Assembly: GCA_003993805.1 (NCBI GenBank)
Contig: RSEF01000001.1
Span: 211,930,653-211,994,652, forward strand
Source: Himantopus leucocephalus
Taxonomy: Eukaryota; Chordata; Aves; Charadriiformes; Recurvirostridae
Length of the DNA: 64,000 bases
Reading direction: 5' to 3'
Made by a program: the position numbers and the translations under genes
Notes under the pieces: model-generated
What the model was told of the DNA's origin: nothing
What the model saw: the letters and a program-made list of their open reading frames with translations, nothing else
The model's database searches: none
Part shown: piece after piece, positions 13,189-25,716 of the stretch
Numbering within the stretch: the first letter of the stretch is position 1
How the letters are laid out: the number at the start of each line of letters is the position of its first letter

Positions 13189-15656
13189 GGGGACGACAGG
13201 GACACGGACGGCCCGGGGCGCCCTCCCGGCCTCTCTCCGCGGGGCGGCCCGGTGGAGGCAGGCTGCCAGCCCGGAAAGGAAACCGCCCCGCGTCGAGACC
13301 CCGCCGCGGTGGCGGGGGTGGACGGACGGGGGGGACCGGACCATGGGGGGGCGCCGTCCCCGCCGCTGCGAGCTCAGGTGCGGCGGCGGCTGAGGCGGGC
13401 GGGAGGCGCGCCCCGGGCCACGGCGGTGGGGGGGAATGGCAGCCCCCGAGCGGCACTGCTGAGGGATTCACCAGGACCGTAACTGTTTAAAAAGACTCGC
13501 AGAAGACTTTCAGGTTTTGTGGGTTCGCTTTTTTTTTTTTTTTTTTNCTTCTTAATTTCGGTTCTCCAGTCGCGAGTACCGTCGTGCTGAGAAACGAGCG
13601 AGACCTGTGTTTAAGCAGCCTGTTGAAAAAAAAAAAATAAAATCTCAGGAAAGCGTTAAAAGATGACCTGGGAAAAAATCAAGATAATCCGTTTTGAATG
13701 TCAAAATGTGGGTTTTGTCTTTTTTTTTTTTTTTTNTTTTTTTTTTAAAGCACCGTGCCTTCATTTGTGCGTGTTCTGTCCCTGCAACGTGCTGATGCGA
13801 GTGCGGTTTGTAGCTTTTTGGTTCTTCTTATTGTCGGTTACCTAAGAAAAAAAAAATAATTTATTTTCTGTTATGTTTCTAAACCGGTTATGGTTTAAAC
13901 CTTCTTTCAAACCAATAGAGAAAATAAATGTTCTCTTGTCACAGAGATTTCCATTCCGTGGTCCTGATCCTGCTTGAAATTTGTACGTGCTTTTTTATCG
14001 GTCTGTGTGGTACCACCCTGGGCTGGGACCTCCTGGGGCTTCCATGTTTCTTTCTATTTTGAAAATGTGATTGCCAGTTATTTTTATCTTTGTTAAAAAT
14101 TTCCTCCTTTAAATGAACCAGAAGCCTTGTAGGAATTCCCTGATGCCCTGTTAAAAAAAAGTGAAATGAGTTTCTCATTAGTACATTTTTAATAACTTTT
14201 TGCTCTCCCTCTCTCTCATAACTGCCTTTTAGTGGCCTATTTATAACATACAGACCTCGTAGAATGAAGTTAAGAAGAAAGCTGATTTTAGACTTGTCTC
14301 AACCTTGGTAGGCAGAAATTTCACTGGTCTTTGACACATAAATGAAGTGCTCCTTGTCACAGCAATTTTGGCTGCTGCTTTCCCCTCATGCTTTGTAGGA
14401 AAATGAGAAGGGACATCTAGCAACAGGAATTTTGCCTTCAGCTGCCAAATACCCCTTATCACATGGGTAACTCTGGGGACTATCTGTTTCTTTAGTGCTT
14501 TTTCCAGGGTGGACTTGCTCAGGTCTCTTACTCTGCTCCTCAAGAGGGTTTTGGCGGAGCTGTTGACCACAAATGCAGAGTGATCTAGAAAAGCATGGAC
14601 AGAACTGGCAGCCATACAGAGATAAAGACAAGCCATTTACAGAGCCGGACATCTCCAGATGCTGCTGGGGTGGACATTGGAAAGCCCTCCTTCTAGGGAG
14701 TCCTTAGCACTCTTAACACCCTTTTGGGATGTGGTTGGTGTTCACAGACCGATTGGACTGCTTTGTGTGAGACATAAGATATTTAGCAGTGGCCACAAGC
14801 CCTCACCTCCTGTCTGTGGAACACCACCAGAGCTTTGAAGCTACCCTAGAGTGTCAGACTTGCGTGGAATATGCCCTGTGTGAGGTGACAGCCCTCAGTC
14901 ATGCTCTGTAGCTGACCACTGGTTTGTTGCTGCTTGTTTGGAGGTGTGTACAGTAACAGTGAGAGTGGACTGTTTCCTTGCTGATCACTACTATATCTGT
15001 ATGCTAGCAAAATAGTCCCTTTTTTTTTTTTGTAAATCTAAGCGTGTTTTTCCATTCAATAGACAGTGAAATGCTTTTGCATATATATGATATATATGCT
15101 GATTAGGTGATACAAACTTGCTTATGGGACGGTGGATAGACTATACACTAAACCTTTTGGCCATGGCACTTAATGTGGGATGTAATGCAATTTCCTTGTT
15201 CATTTTTTTTACCAGTTTTCCTCCTCCATCATTTTTCTGCTTTGCCTGTTACTTTGAAACCCAACAAGGCTTGTCCCAATGGTGTGTGCACTACCGAGAA
15301 GCAGTAGCGTAGAGAAGCTGAAAGAATTTCTCCATGAAGCGTCACAGGAGACCTGCCCTGGTTCAGCAGGTAGCACTGCTGTCATGGGGACTGCCCTCAG
15401 AGACAAATACATTGATTAGAGTTTGATAGAACTGAACACGAAGTCTCTCTGCTGAATTGGGCTGGGTTTTGCTTTTACTGTTAAGAGCTGTGCCACGGCT
15501 ACTCCCAAAGCCATCTGAGCCCTTCAAAAATGGATCTGACATCTCTTGATTCAACTGCTGTGGTCCAGGTGCTCCAGAATAAAATGATCTCTGTCCCTGT
15601 ACTAGTCTCTCCATCATGCACTGCAAGAAGGTATCTATGGGTGGGTTGATGTCCAT

Positions 15657-16055
15657 GATAGAATCATAGAATGGTTAGAGTTGGAAGGGACCTATCTAGT
15701 TCCAACCCCCCTGCCATGAGCAGGGACACCTTCCACTAGACCAGGTTGCTCAAAGCCCCATCCAACCTGGCCTTGAACACTTCCAGGGTTGGGGCATCCG
15801 CATCTTCCGTGGGCAGCCTGTGTCTCACCACCCTCAGAGTAAAGAATTTCATCCTAATATCTAATCTAAACCTCCCCTCTTTCAGTTTAAAACCATTACC
15901 CCTCGTCCTATCACTACACTCCCTGATAGAGTCCCTCCCCATCTTTCTTGTAGGCCCCCTTTAGGTACTGGAAGGCTGCTATAAGGTCTCCTTGGAGCCT
16001 TCTCCAGGCTGAACAGCCCTAATGGTCTCAGCCTGTCCTTGTAGGAGAGGTGCTA
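15657..16055 (-). mobile_element. CR1 LINE fragment, 3' end, minus orientation
   Basis: On the plus strand it begins gaatcatagaatggttagag and continues ttggaagggacc, the reverse complement of the CR1 3' terminus. It extends through the tail to gaggagaggtgct-type sequence. The minus strand partly translates as the usual CR1 tail, with [17 protein letters not shown] and then FFTLRVVRH and [13 protein letters not shown]. It is 5'-truncated, as most CR1 copies are, and the frame is decayed (the usual HWNRLP reads [10 protein letters not shown]). It lies within the presumed SMCO4 intron, antisense to the gene. Confidence 0.93.
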
Positions 16056-18810
16056 CAATTTCCAATAGCAATTTCTGTTGCATGCCAATCTGAATGTCTC
16101 TGTTTTTTGACTGATTATGGAAATCTTATCACACTTGGAGAAATGTCCTGCAAAGAGATCTTGCCTGCTGTCTTCTCTGGAGATCACCTAAGGTTGATTA
16201 CTGTACACGGCCACCAGAGCAACAGTTGGGCTGCTCTGTAACACCACAAATTCTGTAACAGGTGGCAGGTTTTTTCACAAGGTGAGAGATCCTGAGGGGT
16301 CTCCATGATTGTGCTGTTCTGTGTTGCTCCCTTTTTGTTTTGTTGTTTTTAATTATTGCAGTATCAGCTTGCCAGTAAGTGCTCTGTGAAGCTGAGAAGT
16401 TACCTTCCTTTCTGCCCATTATGGGAGAGAGTTATGTTGACAGATGCGGGCTCTGTGAGGATTTGCTGAGCTCTTAATCCTGTTTGTGGCTAATAGGCCA
16501 TGCTAATGTGGAAGAGCATCTCTTTCAGTATATAAAGGTCTTAACTGCTTGCTACCTTAGGGAAATGTGCTGTTAAAATGCTGTAATTGTCTTAGCAGTA
16601 GTGGCAGGCCCTGAGGTCGTCGCTGTAAAACTTTGCAACACTGCAGGCTTCCTCCCCGTCTTTTTTTTTTTTTTTTGAAAGAGATTTTTTACTTAGACAA
16701 ACCCTAAAATAATTGCTCTAGGCAATAAAAGAAGCAGGCTTTGTATGTTGAATGTGGCAAACAGCCAGAGATCAGATATTTGTGAGCCCTTAAGGCACAC
16801 GTGTATCTTGAGGGGATGAGAATGTGTGAGAATATTCCCTTTGTTGTCTTTTGCCCTACCACTAGTTTAGTTTCAGGGTTGGTTTTTTTGGTTTTTTTTT
16901 TTTTTNTTTTTTTTTTTGTCTTCTCCATCCTGCTTCATTTGACTTCTTGTATGCCGTTTTGAGTTGCAAAGTTAGTCACTTCTCTTTTTAAAATGTGAGC
17001 TCTGTGCTGTTAGATGTCAATGTGACTAGAAGTTTCTGACCACTTTTGTCATTTGAAGTCTCACAGGATTTCTCGAAGCGTAGGGCATGCCCCAATTGAA
17101 TTATTCTGTATTCAGGTTCTGAAAGTATAAACATAATTTTAAGTATATTAGCAACTTGGCAGAGACTTCTCTGTGTAGTCCATCCGTATGCTGGTCAAAA
17201 CTTAATCTAAATAAATAGTGTGTAGTGATAGGACTTTGCCCTGCAGTTTCATATGAGTGTAGCAAACGTCACTTTCCACCCTGTATAATTAAACTATGCT
17301 ATGTAAGCAGCTACTTTATTAAAGACGGGGGCTACATTCTTGGGATCAAAGGAGTTATGATGTGTAGTTTGGTGGTGACATTCTTTGGGGCTGAAGAGCT
17401 TCTGAGCGAAGTGACTGCTTGCGTTCCTGTTTGCTAATATGCAATACTAAAGGCACGTGCAAGATAGGGACCTTAGTTCCATGTTAACCAAACGTTTGGT
17501 GAAGGATGTTGGTAAAACCAGAAACCAGAGCTGTGTTTGCAGATATAAGGCAGAGGGTGAGTGATTTGTGACACTGACTTGCAGAATGTGAGACACTTGA
17601 TTTTTAGGTGTCAGTTGAGCAGAGGTTGCTAACATTGCCAAAATACTTGTATTTTCCCCTTTATATCAAGTCCTGGCTGTAATAGCTGCAAGGCAAGGCT
17701 TCTTCTGTGACCATATTTTCTCTCTAATTGACTTAAAAAATTATACACAATATGGGGAGATTCAGTGAAAGTGTCTATCTTGAGGAATTCTTTTTTTTCT
17801 TTAAACAGGTGGTAACAATAATGCTGGACTTTTTCTCAGTCCTTTGCAAGTGCCTATAGACTTCCTGAGGTGAAAGGACATAGAAAAGGAGTCTGACTGC
17901 ATGCAAAGTGGGTGGGTTCTGGCCCACTCAGGTGGATATTGACTTTCTGCATTTTGGTAGAAGGTCAGAGGAGATGAGTGTACAAGTTTTTGTGAAATGG
18001 AGGGATGTGTGGTAGCAGGAATGCTGAAACTTTGTTATCAGACTTATCAGTGCCTGCGAACCAGGCTAGAATGTGAACTCGTGACTGGTGCCTTAAGCCT
18101 TAGTGCCAGCTAGACTCTTACCTGCTCCCTTTCATTATTTTTCTTTTATCTTGTTTGGATTGCACATTTTCCATTTTTCTAATGATCCTTTTCTTTTCAC
18201 TATAGTTATCTATATTTTTCTTTCTTTTTTACCCCCAGCCGTTGTTTGTCAGTTTGATTTTTTTTTTTTTAATTGCATCATTGGATTTTTCTCCTTCTGT
18301 GCACCCCCCTCATGTTGTTTACATTTGCTCTTCCTTTTTTCATCATCTTATATTTTTCCTCTTTTAACTTTTATCCTTAGAGGAACCAGTTTTACTCTTG
18401 GAGACCAGCCCTTTCTTATTGATTGCCAGCTGCTTTTATTGAAACTAATTTGCATTCTCTGCTCTTATTGTGCTAGACAGAGGACTAGTGATTTTGAGTA
18501 AAGCTCTTTCCCCAAAGGCTTTGCTCAAAATTGTCTCTGTATTTCACAAAAAGAGTGGAAAATACAGAGCAGCATCAGTGCAAAAGCTGCTTCTGCCTAA
18601 ACCAATGTGTTTGTGTCTTTGTCACATGAAGAGCGGAAACGTGGCCTGCCCTGCTGCAGGCATAAATGACTTCTCCAGGCTGAAATGAGCTGGTGGGTGG
18701 GGTAAGCATGATGGTAAACTCGGAAAAAAATTAAATTGGAGCAGGTGGCTGGGGGGGCTTTAATGCTTGAAGTACTAACTGCCTTCAGATAGGCTCGTTG
18801 ATAAAGGTCT

Positions 18811-18837
18811 TTAATAAGGCTCCTTGAGCCTTATTAA
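18811..18837. repeat. Perfect 11-bp inverted repeat with 5-nt loop
   Basis: ttaataaggct (18811-18821) is the exact reverse complement of agccttattaa (18827-18837), separated by ccttg. It forms a compact potential hairpin inside the presumed SMCO4 intron. The arms are too short for a standard pre-miRNA. Confidence 0.85.
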
Positions 18838-21039
18838 TTGCTAAATATAAAAATCTTGTGTTCGGGCCATGTTGATTTTGGGCTCTGTATCATGCTAAAG
18901 GTATGGATAATCATGATTTGGATGTACCAAACCTCAGGGTGTTGTCTCCTTCTCAGACAGCTTTGTGTTTATAAATTGGTCTCACTGCTTTTTCACCCAA
19001 TGTCAGTTTGTTTTTGTTTGACACCTTGGCTTTGTTTGTATATTTGGAAAGGAGTTCTCTGACCACGCTACAGTGCTTAGTATCAGGTCTGGAGAGGAGG
19101 TGTGCTATATAAATCTGTTACTAAACCTCACTGAAGTGCTTTGCCTCTAAAATGTTTGTTCCTAGCATGGCTGCTTACTGGTAGTTAGATGTCAGTAGCA
19201 TCTTACACTTTATATAGCATCGTTGCATCATGAAAGATCTTGTGCTTGACTTTGACACCCAACTAGAAGGATAACAAAAATAAGGAATTGTTCATGTGAA
19301 GCTGCAGGATGCAGCTTTTAGTTATAAAAGTGCAACCTCAAACACAGCTTAGGTATGTGGCTGTCATGATACAAGTAAGATTCAAGATCCCAGAGCCTTT
19401 TATTAGACCTTACTGGTGCCAGTATAAAATGTGGCTCTGGGCCTGAAGCGGTGCCACAAAAAGGCTCAGGGAATTCACCTGTAGTTGTCTTTGCAAAATT
19501 ATGTCTGCTTAGAAAATAATACACTTACTGTACTGCATCTTGCCATTAATCCACCACACGTACCACCATGGTGCAGCCTGCTTTGCATGGGAGAGCATAC
19601 AGTTAAACTTTAGGATAGTTTAGGACAGAAACTAAAGGATAAACATCTGTCTTAAATGGCTTGAGGGGTTTAAGTGGCGATGCTTCATAGTGTGAGAAAA
19701 ACAAGTTTACTGAACTGATGCTGTTTTAAAGGAGTGGCTTGTAGTTACACTGTTATAATCTATGAATTATGTTTGAAGGCTTGGAGACTTGGAGTTACTT
19801 GTGGTGAAGGACTTCAGCATGGAGGAAAGGGGTACGTGTCAACTTCTTACCTAAATGTTTGGGTTTGATACCATTATTCAGAGGTCTTGATGTTGGTTCT
19901 TGCTGCTGAATTGAGATTATTTCAGTCTGCAGAGCAAGCCTTAGCCAGTTTCCTTCCATTGTTTAAGTCTTTCCCACAGTGGTAAGAGAAATATTTAACA
20001 GGATAGGAAACTGACTGTAAAAGTAAGATTTGCTCTGAAATCTGATTGCCTGAACTATTTCTAAGTCTTACTTTTCTAAAAGTTGAAGCTGACTTCCTTT
20101 TTTCTGTTGCTAATTTATTTAGCATGTTAACTCATTGTACAGTAATTTCCAAGAAATATGCTTTTGCTTTTCTTTAAATGACACTATAAATTGGGGAGGA
20201 GAAACGGAAATACTTGTATACAATCATTTTATTGTTTTTTCCATGTCTTCCAGCTATAGCACTCCCTTCCTGAATGGGAGAAAGTAAGACCTTTCTGTTA
20301 CATGTCCAAGCAGAACAAAACGCAGAAGGCAATAGTAGAAGTAGGAGTGAGAATCAATTTGACGTTTCAAATCCTTGCCTTTGTTAATAACAGGATGGGT
20401 TATTACTATTGAACATGATTATTTTTTTAAAAAAGAAAGTTATTAAATTTAGTGTGTGCTTAAGGCAGAGCAAGGGGAGTTCCAAACACCCTAAGAAACC
20501 TGTAGGAATAAATCTGTGGAGCAAATTCAGTAACAAGCAGAAGTATTTAAGTTGGTGTGTATATCTTAACATTGATTTCCTCCTGGACTAATTATGCCCC
20601 TCCTAACACAGACGGGGTGTAGCTATACAGTGCCTGGCAGGCTGACCTACCCCTCTCTGCCCACACTCAGATAATTAGACAGGAGTTAGATCTGTAAGCC
20701 GTCTAGCTTTGTTATTTCAGTGCTGTGCTCAATTTAAAATGCAGTGCTGAGTGACTGGGCTTTTTTAGCTTAGACACAGCACCAGTCTAACGAATCACTG
20801 CAGCTTTTGAACTGGAGCTGGTTTGCATCTGATCTCCGAACAGGAGTGAAGAAGATTGGCTCTGCCTGTGGTGTACCACCCTGTCATGCCCCATGACTGG
20901 TTCTGGTAAATCAAAGCTGTTGACAGCTGGCTTAGCTGTTTTTTCATGTTCCCTTCCTCATTCTCTGTGTATGCTCCTGAGATGCCAAACTGCTGGTGGG
21001 AGGTTAGTTTCAGCTGTCCTTTGTGACTTCGAAAAACTT

Positions 21040-21135
21040 CTGTGGTTTTTTTTGGGGGGGTGGTGTTCATTTGGGATTTTGGTAGGTTGTTCTTTTTTGT
21101 TGTTGGTTTGGTTTGGGATTTTAGGGTTTTTTTGG
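21040..21135. repeat. T/G-rich low-complexity tract
   Basis: Runs of T alternate with GGG and TTGG blocks on the plus strand with almost no A or C. A similar tract occurs near 24,000-24,050. It is simple sequence within the intron and makes the plus-strand ORF there meaningless. Confidence 0.7.
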
Positions 21136-24100
21136 AAGAAGGTACCTGTGCACTCGATGCTTAAATTTTTAATATCTGGATGTGTATTCTTGGCAAAGAT
21201 CGGTTTTCCAGTGCCTCTTGCAATAGTGAAAAGAACCCACTGGCCCCTAAAGCTTTTCTATTTAATGCACTTCCTTGACCTTTCCAACCACTTCGTGCTT
21301 TTGCAACGATATAATCCTGGATATTTTACATATCCCATGTCGCTGAACTAAATTACAATTTGGGGGTTTTGAGAGGTATGAGCTTTGATGATAAAATGCA
21401 TATTTTTTTCTCTGTATAACTTTATCTTTATACTCTGCACTGGGCACTCCTGAAGGAGAAATTCAGTGTGAAGAGAGGTCTTCTGGCAGTTTTGGCCTTA
21501 GCAACCCTTAGAAGCACAGGAGAGGGAGAATTAAAGGAAAGAGCTGCAGTGTGCAGAGTCTGAAGAATTAACGTCAGTATTTTCAGTCCCTTTTTCGTAT
21601 AATGTAAGGAAAGAGGTGACTGGAGGAAGAAATCTTTCCCATGGTACTAGCAGAAAAGCACAGACAGTATTTGAGAGCCAGATAAGGCCCCCCAAGCAGC
21701 AGAAGCGTATTACAGTGCAGAAGCTTTCTGGGCCGTGATCAGTGTTCTAAAATACAGTTTAAGAAACAGTCAACAAAATATGTTTTCCAGGGGTTGAAAA
21801 GACTTCCAGGTAGTGGTGCCTCTTCATCTGTAAGCTTCAAATGTATTTGATAATCCCCATATAATGCAATTCAAAAGTATTTTTAAGCTTAACTTTATTT
21901 TAATTAAAAAGAGGCATCATGGTAGGATATTCCACATTGCATGTTGGCTGAACAACGTATACTATCTGGATAAATGACTGAAAACTTTGCTATATGGTGT
22001 TTATTTGCTGCTGTCTTCTGTGCCAAATTTTAGTTGTTGCTGGGTGGTTTTTTTCTTTTTTTGTGAAATGAATGGGTATGAATTTTTCTCTGAATATTTG
22101 CATTCTGTGAATGTTTTTATTCATTGTGTGAAAATAATATGATGCTGTGTTACTAAAAATAAAGAAAATTTAGGTTGCAGGCATATATTGTAATGTCATC
22201 TGCTTTTTTTTTTCCTTTAAGAATTGCAGTAGATGCTGAAGGTTTGTTAAGCTTGGGGAGGGATATAGTTGCTTTGCAAAATAAATACTATTTATGAAAG
22301 TTTATTTCAAGTTACCTACAGGAGAGTGAACATGCAAGGAGGGGGTATATAATGTTTTCCTTGGAACATACCTTTGCTAAATATATTTTTAAAGGTTTCT
22401 AATCTGTTTCCTGCCTAGGAAACCAAGGAAGTCAAAGAGAGAAGGAGATTATGGACATATCTGTTACTTCAATGCTGTGGCGTTTCTATGACTTCCATCT
22501 CCTACGCAGTTATAAGCTCTGCAGGAAAGGGATATACGACTTGCATTGAAAACTTTCAGGCTTCCTGTTTCTCTGAGCAAGCTGGTTTCTGGCTGAGCCA
22601 CTTAACTTTTAGTGCTGGGCCATCTCTCCGTATTCTCCATTGCCCTGGAAAATTTGTGGTCTCCCCTGTTCCTGACTACCCTGGATAGGTAGTGATCTCT
22701 TCCCTCCATACTCACAATACCAGCAGTGTAGTGGCATCAGCTATGTGCAAGTCCCTTTGAATTCTGCTGTCAGTTCTATTTCTTGTGAGTAAAGTGTTGC
22801 TGTTATAGAATTCCAGGGAGCCCTGAATATAAACGTATCAATTATGTGTCAACACAACAGCATCTGTCGTTGAAATTGGGTATAATTTATTTGGCATCAG
22901 CATAGCAAAGATTTGGCTGGCAGCCAGAGTAAAATATTCCAGCAGAAACTGCTGCAACAGGAGCCATCTCTGAAGTAATTCTCTGAAATTCAGGTGCTCT
23001 AACATCACCATTTTAATAATTTCTTAAGACATTAGGGACCTTAAGCAAAAAGCCCTTCAGGTTCCACGTTCTTGTCTACTTTTATTTCTTTTTCATGTCC
23101 AATTTTTTTTTTTGTTCCTGCTCTCCGAAGAGATACATGCAAGGTTCAGGGCTGTATATATCCTGTGATTTAATATCCTTTTTTGGCTTTCCATTTCATA
23201 TTCCAACACTTGTTTACATAAAAATGCCAAATGAATGCAATCAGTAATGGCTTCTTTGGGGAAACTTTGCTTAACTGTGAAAAAGGCAAAGCTTTCAAAA
23301 TAGGAGAGTAAGAAATTATATCCCTGTTCTCGTAAAAGATATGTAGTTGTTTGGTTTTTTCTATTTTTCTTTTTTTTATGATTAACTTAATCTCTCTAAC
23401 CTTCCCCGCTTTCTCTTAGGCCTTATCTAAGTAAGTACCGTTTTGACTCACATCTCTGGGAACACGAAAATTTCAGAAAGTTAGGAAAGCTGTGAGTCCA
23501 TAAGATACCCCATTTGTCACGGGCATAATTGCTATGGTTCAGTAAATGTTTTATTAGAGTACCTGTGGGAAATTGGAAACTCAAATCACTTTGCTTTTAC
23601 AGATGATCCTTCTCATACTTGAAGGAGGTAAAGAAGTAACTCTTCTGTTTAATGGTATAGCTAGTAATAGTCAGCTGGTTGATTCTGGTGTAAATGACTT
23701 TTTAAAAATTAAAACGGGAAGATCAGAATTGTAAAGCAGAAAATATGGCAGAAAGACATGGGGTCATGTAAGGTATCCAAATGTTTACCTCGTGTCTTTT
23801 CACTGACTAGGTTCCAAAGGGTCCCTGACCCTTCATCAGATTAAAGTTTTTTCACTCATGTGTTAAAGAAACTCCTTTGTAGGAAAGCGTTAAGAACAAT
23901 AAAGAGATAAAAGTAGTTGGGAGAAAATATGCATTGGATTTTCAGTGCTGGAAGAAAAGCTTGTAGAATAAAGATGAGCTGTGTTTTTTTAAGGTTTTCA
24001 GTTTTGTTGGGTTTTGTGGTTTGGTTTTTTTTTTTTCCCCTGAGGTTTGAAGTCCTGTGAAGTTCAGTTTCTCTCGGAGGGGAGAGAACAATCTAAGGGG

Positions 24101-25492
24101 GAAGGAGGTCTGTCATATTCTCTGCATTTTAAATGGGTTGGTTTCTGTTTGGGTAGAATAGAAATAGTAAATTTGGATTAGCTCTTAACTTCATACTCTC
24201 AAAAGAAATCACAAATCTAGAGTTAAGTAATGAAACCTCTTTAGGAAAATCAATGCTACCTTTATCCAAGCTCAATTTATTCAGGAGGTCAGCTTTGTTG
24301 CTTCCCTGGCATAGCTTGGTATTTAATGATTAACCTCTTTGTGACTGTTCATGTAACTTATGGCTTTCCATCTGGTACTTTATATAAGCATAAGCCAAGA
24401 TGATAACGCAGTGCTGTAGTAGAGTGGTATGTGCTATTTGGGGAAAAATCTCTTTCTAAATCCTCTATGCAATATGCATCAGCACCAGTGAAACTGAGAG
24501 AAGCCCATTAAGAAATCCGATTAGCTGTCTGCTCTCTAGATGAGTTAAAATCTCTGTCCAGTGTGGTATCAGTGATGTCTAACTGGTAGCTTATCTGGTA
24601 ATAGTGCTGTCGCCTTTTATAGAGGCACCTTCCCTTGCAGTTCTGCCAGGCATGTGTATTCATTTCAGCCACGTATAACATTGAGCATCGAAGTGATACC
24701 CTGTAATAAATTTTAAAATCCTCTTCAGTGCTGAACCTGGCACTGTCTTGTTCTGCTGTGTCGCCCTTCCATTCAGCAGATTTCCTTGTGAGATGTAAAA
24801 GTGTCATGTAAGCAGTAGAGCACAAGAGGAGGGAGAGTATGCATTGTGTGATAGCAGCACTGAAAAGTGCAGCATTAGGTTCAAGGTTCAAAGCAAAGTA
24901 TTGTGAAGTACTAGACAGTGTGCTTGCTCTAGCAGTAATCATCTCTAATTTTCTGCAGGTTAAAAAAAATCCATATAATTCTGGTAAGTAAATATGAAAA
25001 AGGTTTCAAATGTAGCTTTAGTTAAAGTAGTAGCCTGTAAAGTCTACGTGTTTTTCCTGTTAAAATGAAGAATGCGAGGAAGAGCAATTCCAATGCCAGC
25101 AGTCTTTGATGTATTTATCTCCATAAAATACAGATTTGCTGTCCATTTCATATCCATAGATATTCATATCCATGGAGAGACCTGACTGAAACCTGTGGAG
25201 CACTGTGGTAGCAACTGAGGTAAGTTGCCAGATAGGAACTGAACTTCTCATCAGCTCTTGCTGCATGTACGTAGTCCTGTATTTTTGAAGGTGTCTTCTC
25301 TTGGTAGTTGTTGCTTCCCATCAGTGTTTGTTCATCTTCCATCTTTCCTTTCACTTGAAGGAGGTGAATTTTGACTGCAGCTGTCCTGATGCTTGGTTTT
25401 TTTTAAGTGTTGTATGCTTTTTGCTTTTGGGTTCCAATAAGTTACTGTGATCTTAGCTAGTGCTTTCTACCTTATTTTGTATTTCATTCTAA

Positions 25493-25716
25493 AGAGAATG
25501 AGATTGAGATCAGCCCTGAGGAGAAGGACTTGGGGATGTTGGTTGATGAGAAGNNNNNNNNNNNNNNNNNNNNNNNNNNNNNNNNNNNNNNNNNNNNNNN
25601 NNNNNNNNNNNNNNNNNNNNNNNNNNNNNNNNNNNNNNNNNNNNNNNNNNNNNGTTGGAACTAGATAATCTTTAAGGTCTTTTCCAACCTAAACCATTCT
25701 ATGAATCTATTATTCT
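25493..25716 (+). mobile_element. CR1 LINE fragment interrupted by an assembly gap
   Basis: Left of the gap, gatcagccctgaggagaagg then acttggggatgttggttgatgagaag is the usual CR1 near-3' region. Right of the gap, gttggaactagataatcttt and ccattctatgaatctatt are the CR1 terminus. The middle is missing because of 100 Ns, so true length and age are unknown. Orientation is plus, the same as SMCO4. Confidence 0.9.
25554..25653. other. Assembly gap (100 N)
   Basis: Exactly 100 Ns lie inside a CR1 copy, the conventional size for a gap of unknown length. The collapse probably results from the repeat. Confidence 0.98.

Larger units (their letters stand above)
12180..13490 (+). promoter_or_regulatory. 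SMCO4: CpG island, probable SMCO4 promoter and first non-coding exon
   Basis: About 1.3 kb is very GC-rich with dense CpG, flanked on both sides by AT-rich DNA, which is the standard look of a vertebrate CpG-island promoter. It is the only one in the window and lies upstream of SMCO4 on the same strand. SMCO4 begins in an internal or terminal exon and so needs a separate 5' exon. Stop-free frames of 60-160 codons occur here on both strands, as expected in GC-rich DNA, and are not called as genes. No TATA box is placed. Ns at 13183-13188 break the island next to a run of G. The transcription start and any divergent transcript cannot be fixed from sequence alone. Confidence 0.75.

Noticed and set aside
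12347..13482. Long open frames on both strands in the CpG island (up to 161 codons)
   Set aside because: GC-rich DNA lacks stop codons by composition. The peptides are Arg/Pro/Gly/Ala-rich with no domain, overlap on both strands and cross Ns.
14241..14636. 131-codon minus-strand frame
   Set aside because: No recognised motif, no splice context, and it lies within the presumed SMCO4 intron. Length alone is not convincing in a 64-kb window.
24508..24942. 144-codon minus-strand frame
   Set aside because: No domain or conserved motif that I can recognise, within the SMCO4 intron, with no supporting splice sites.
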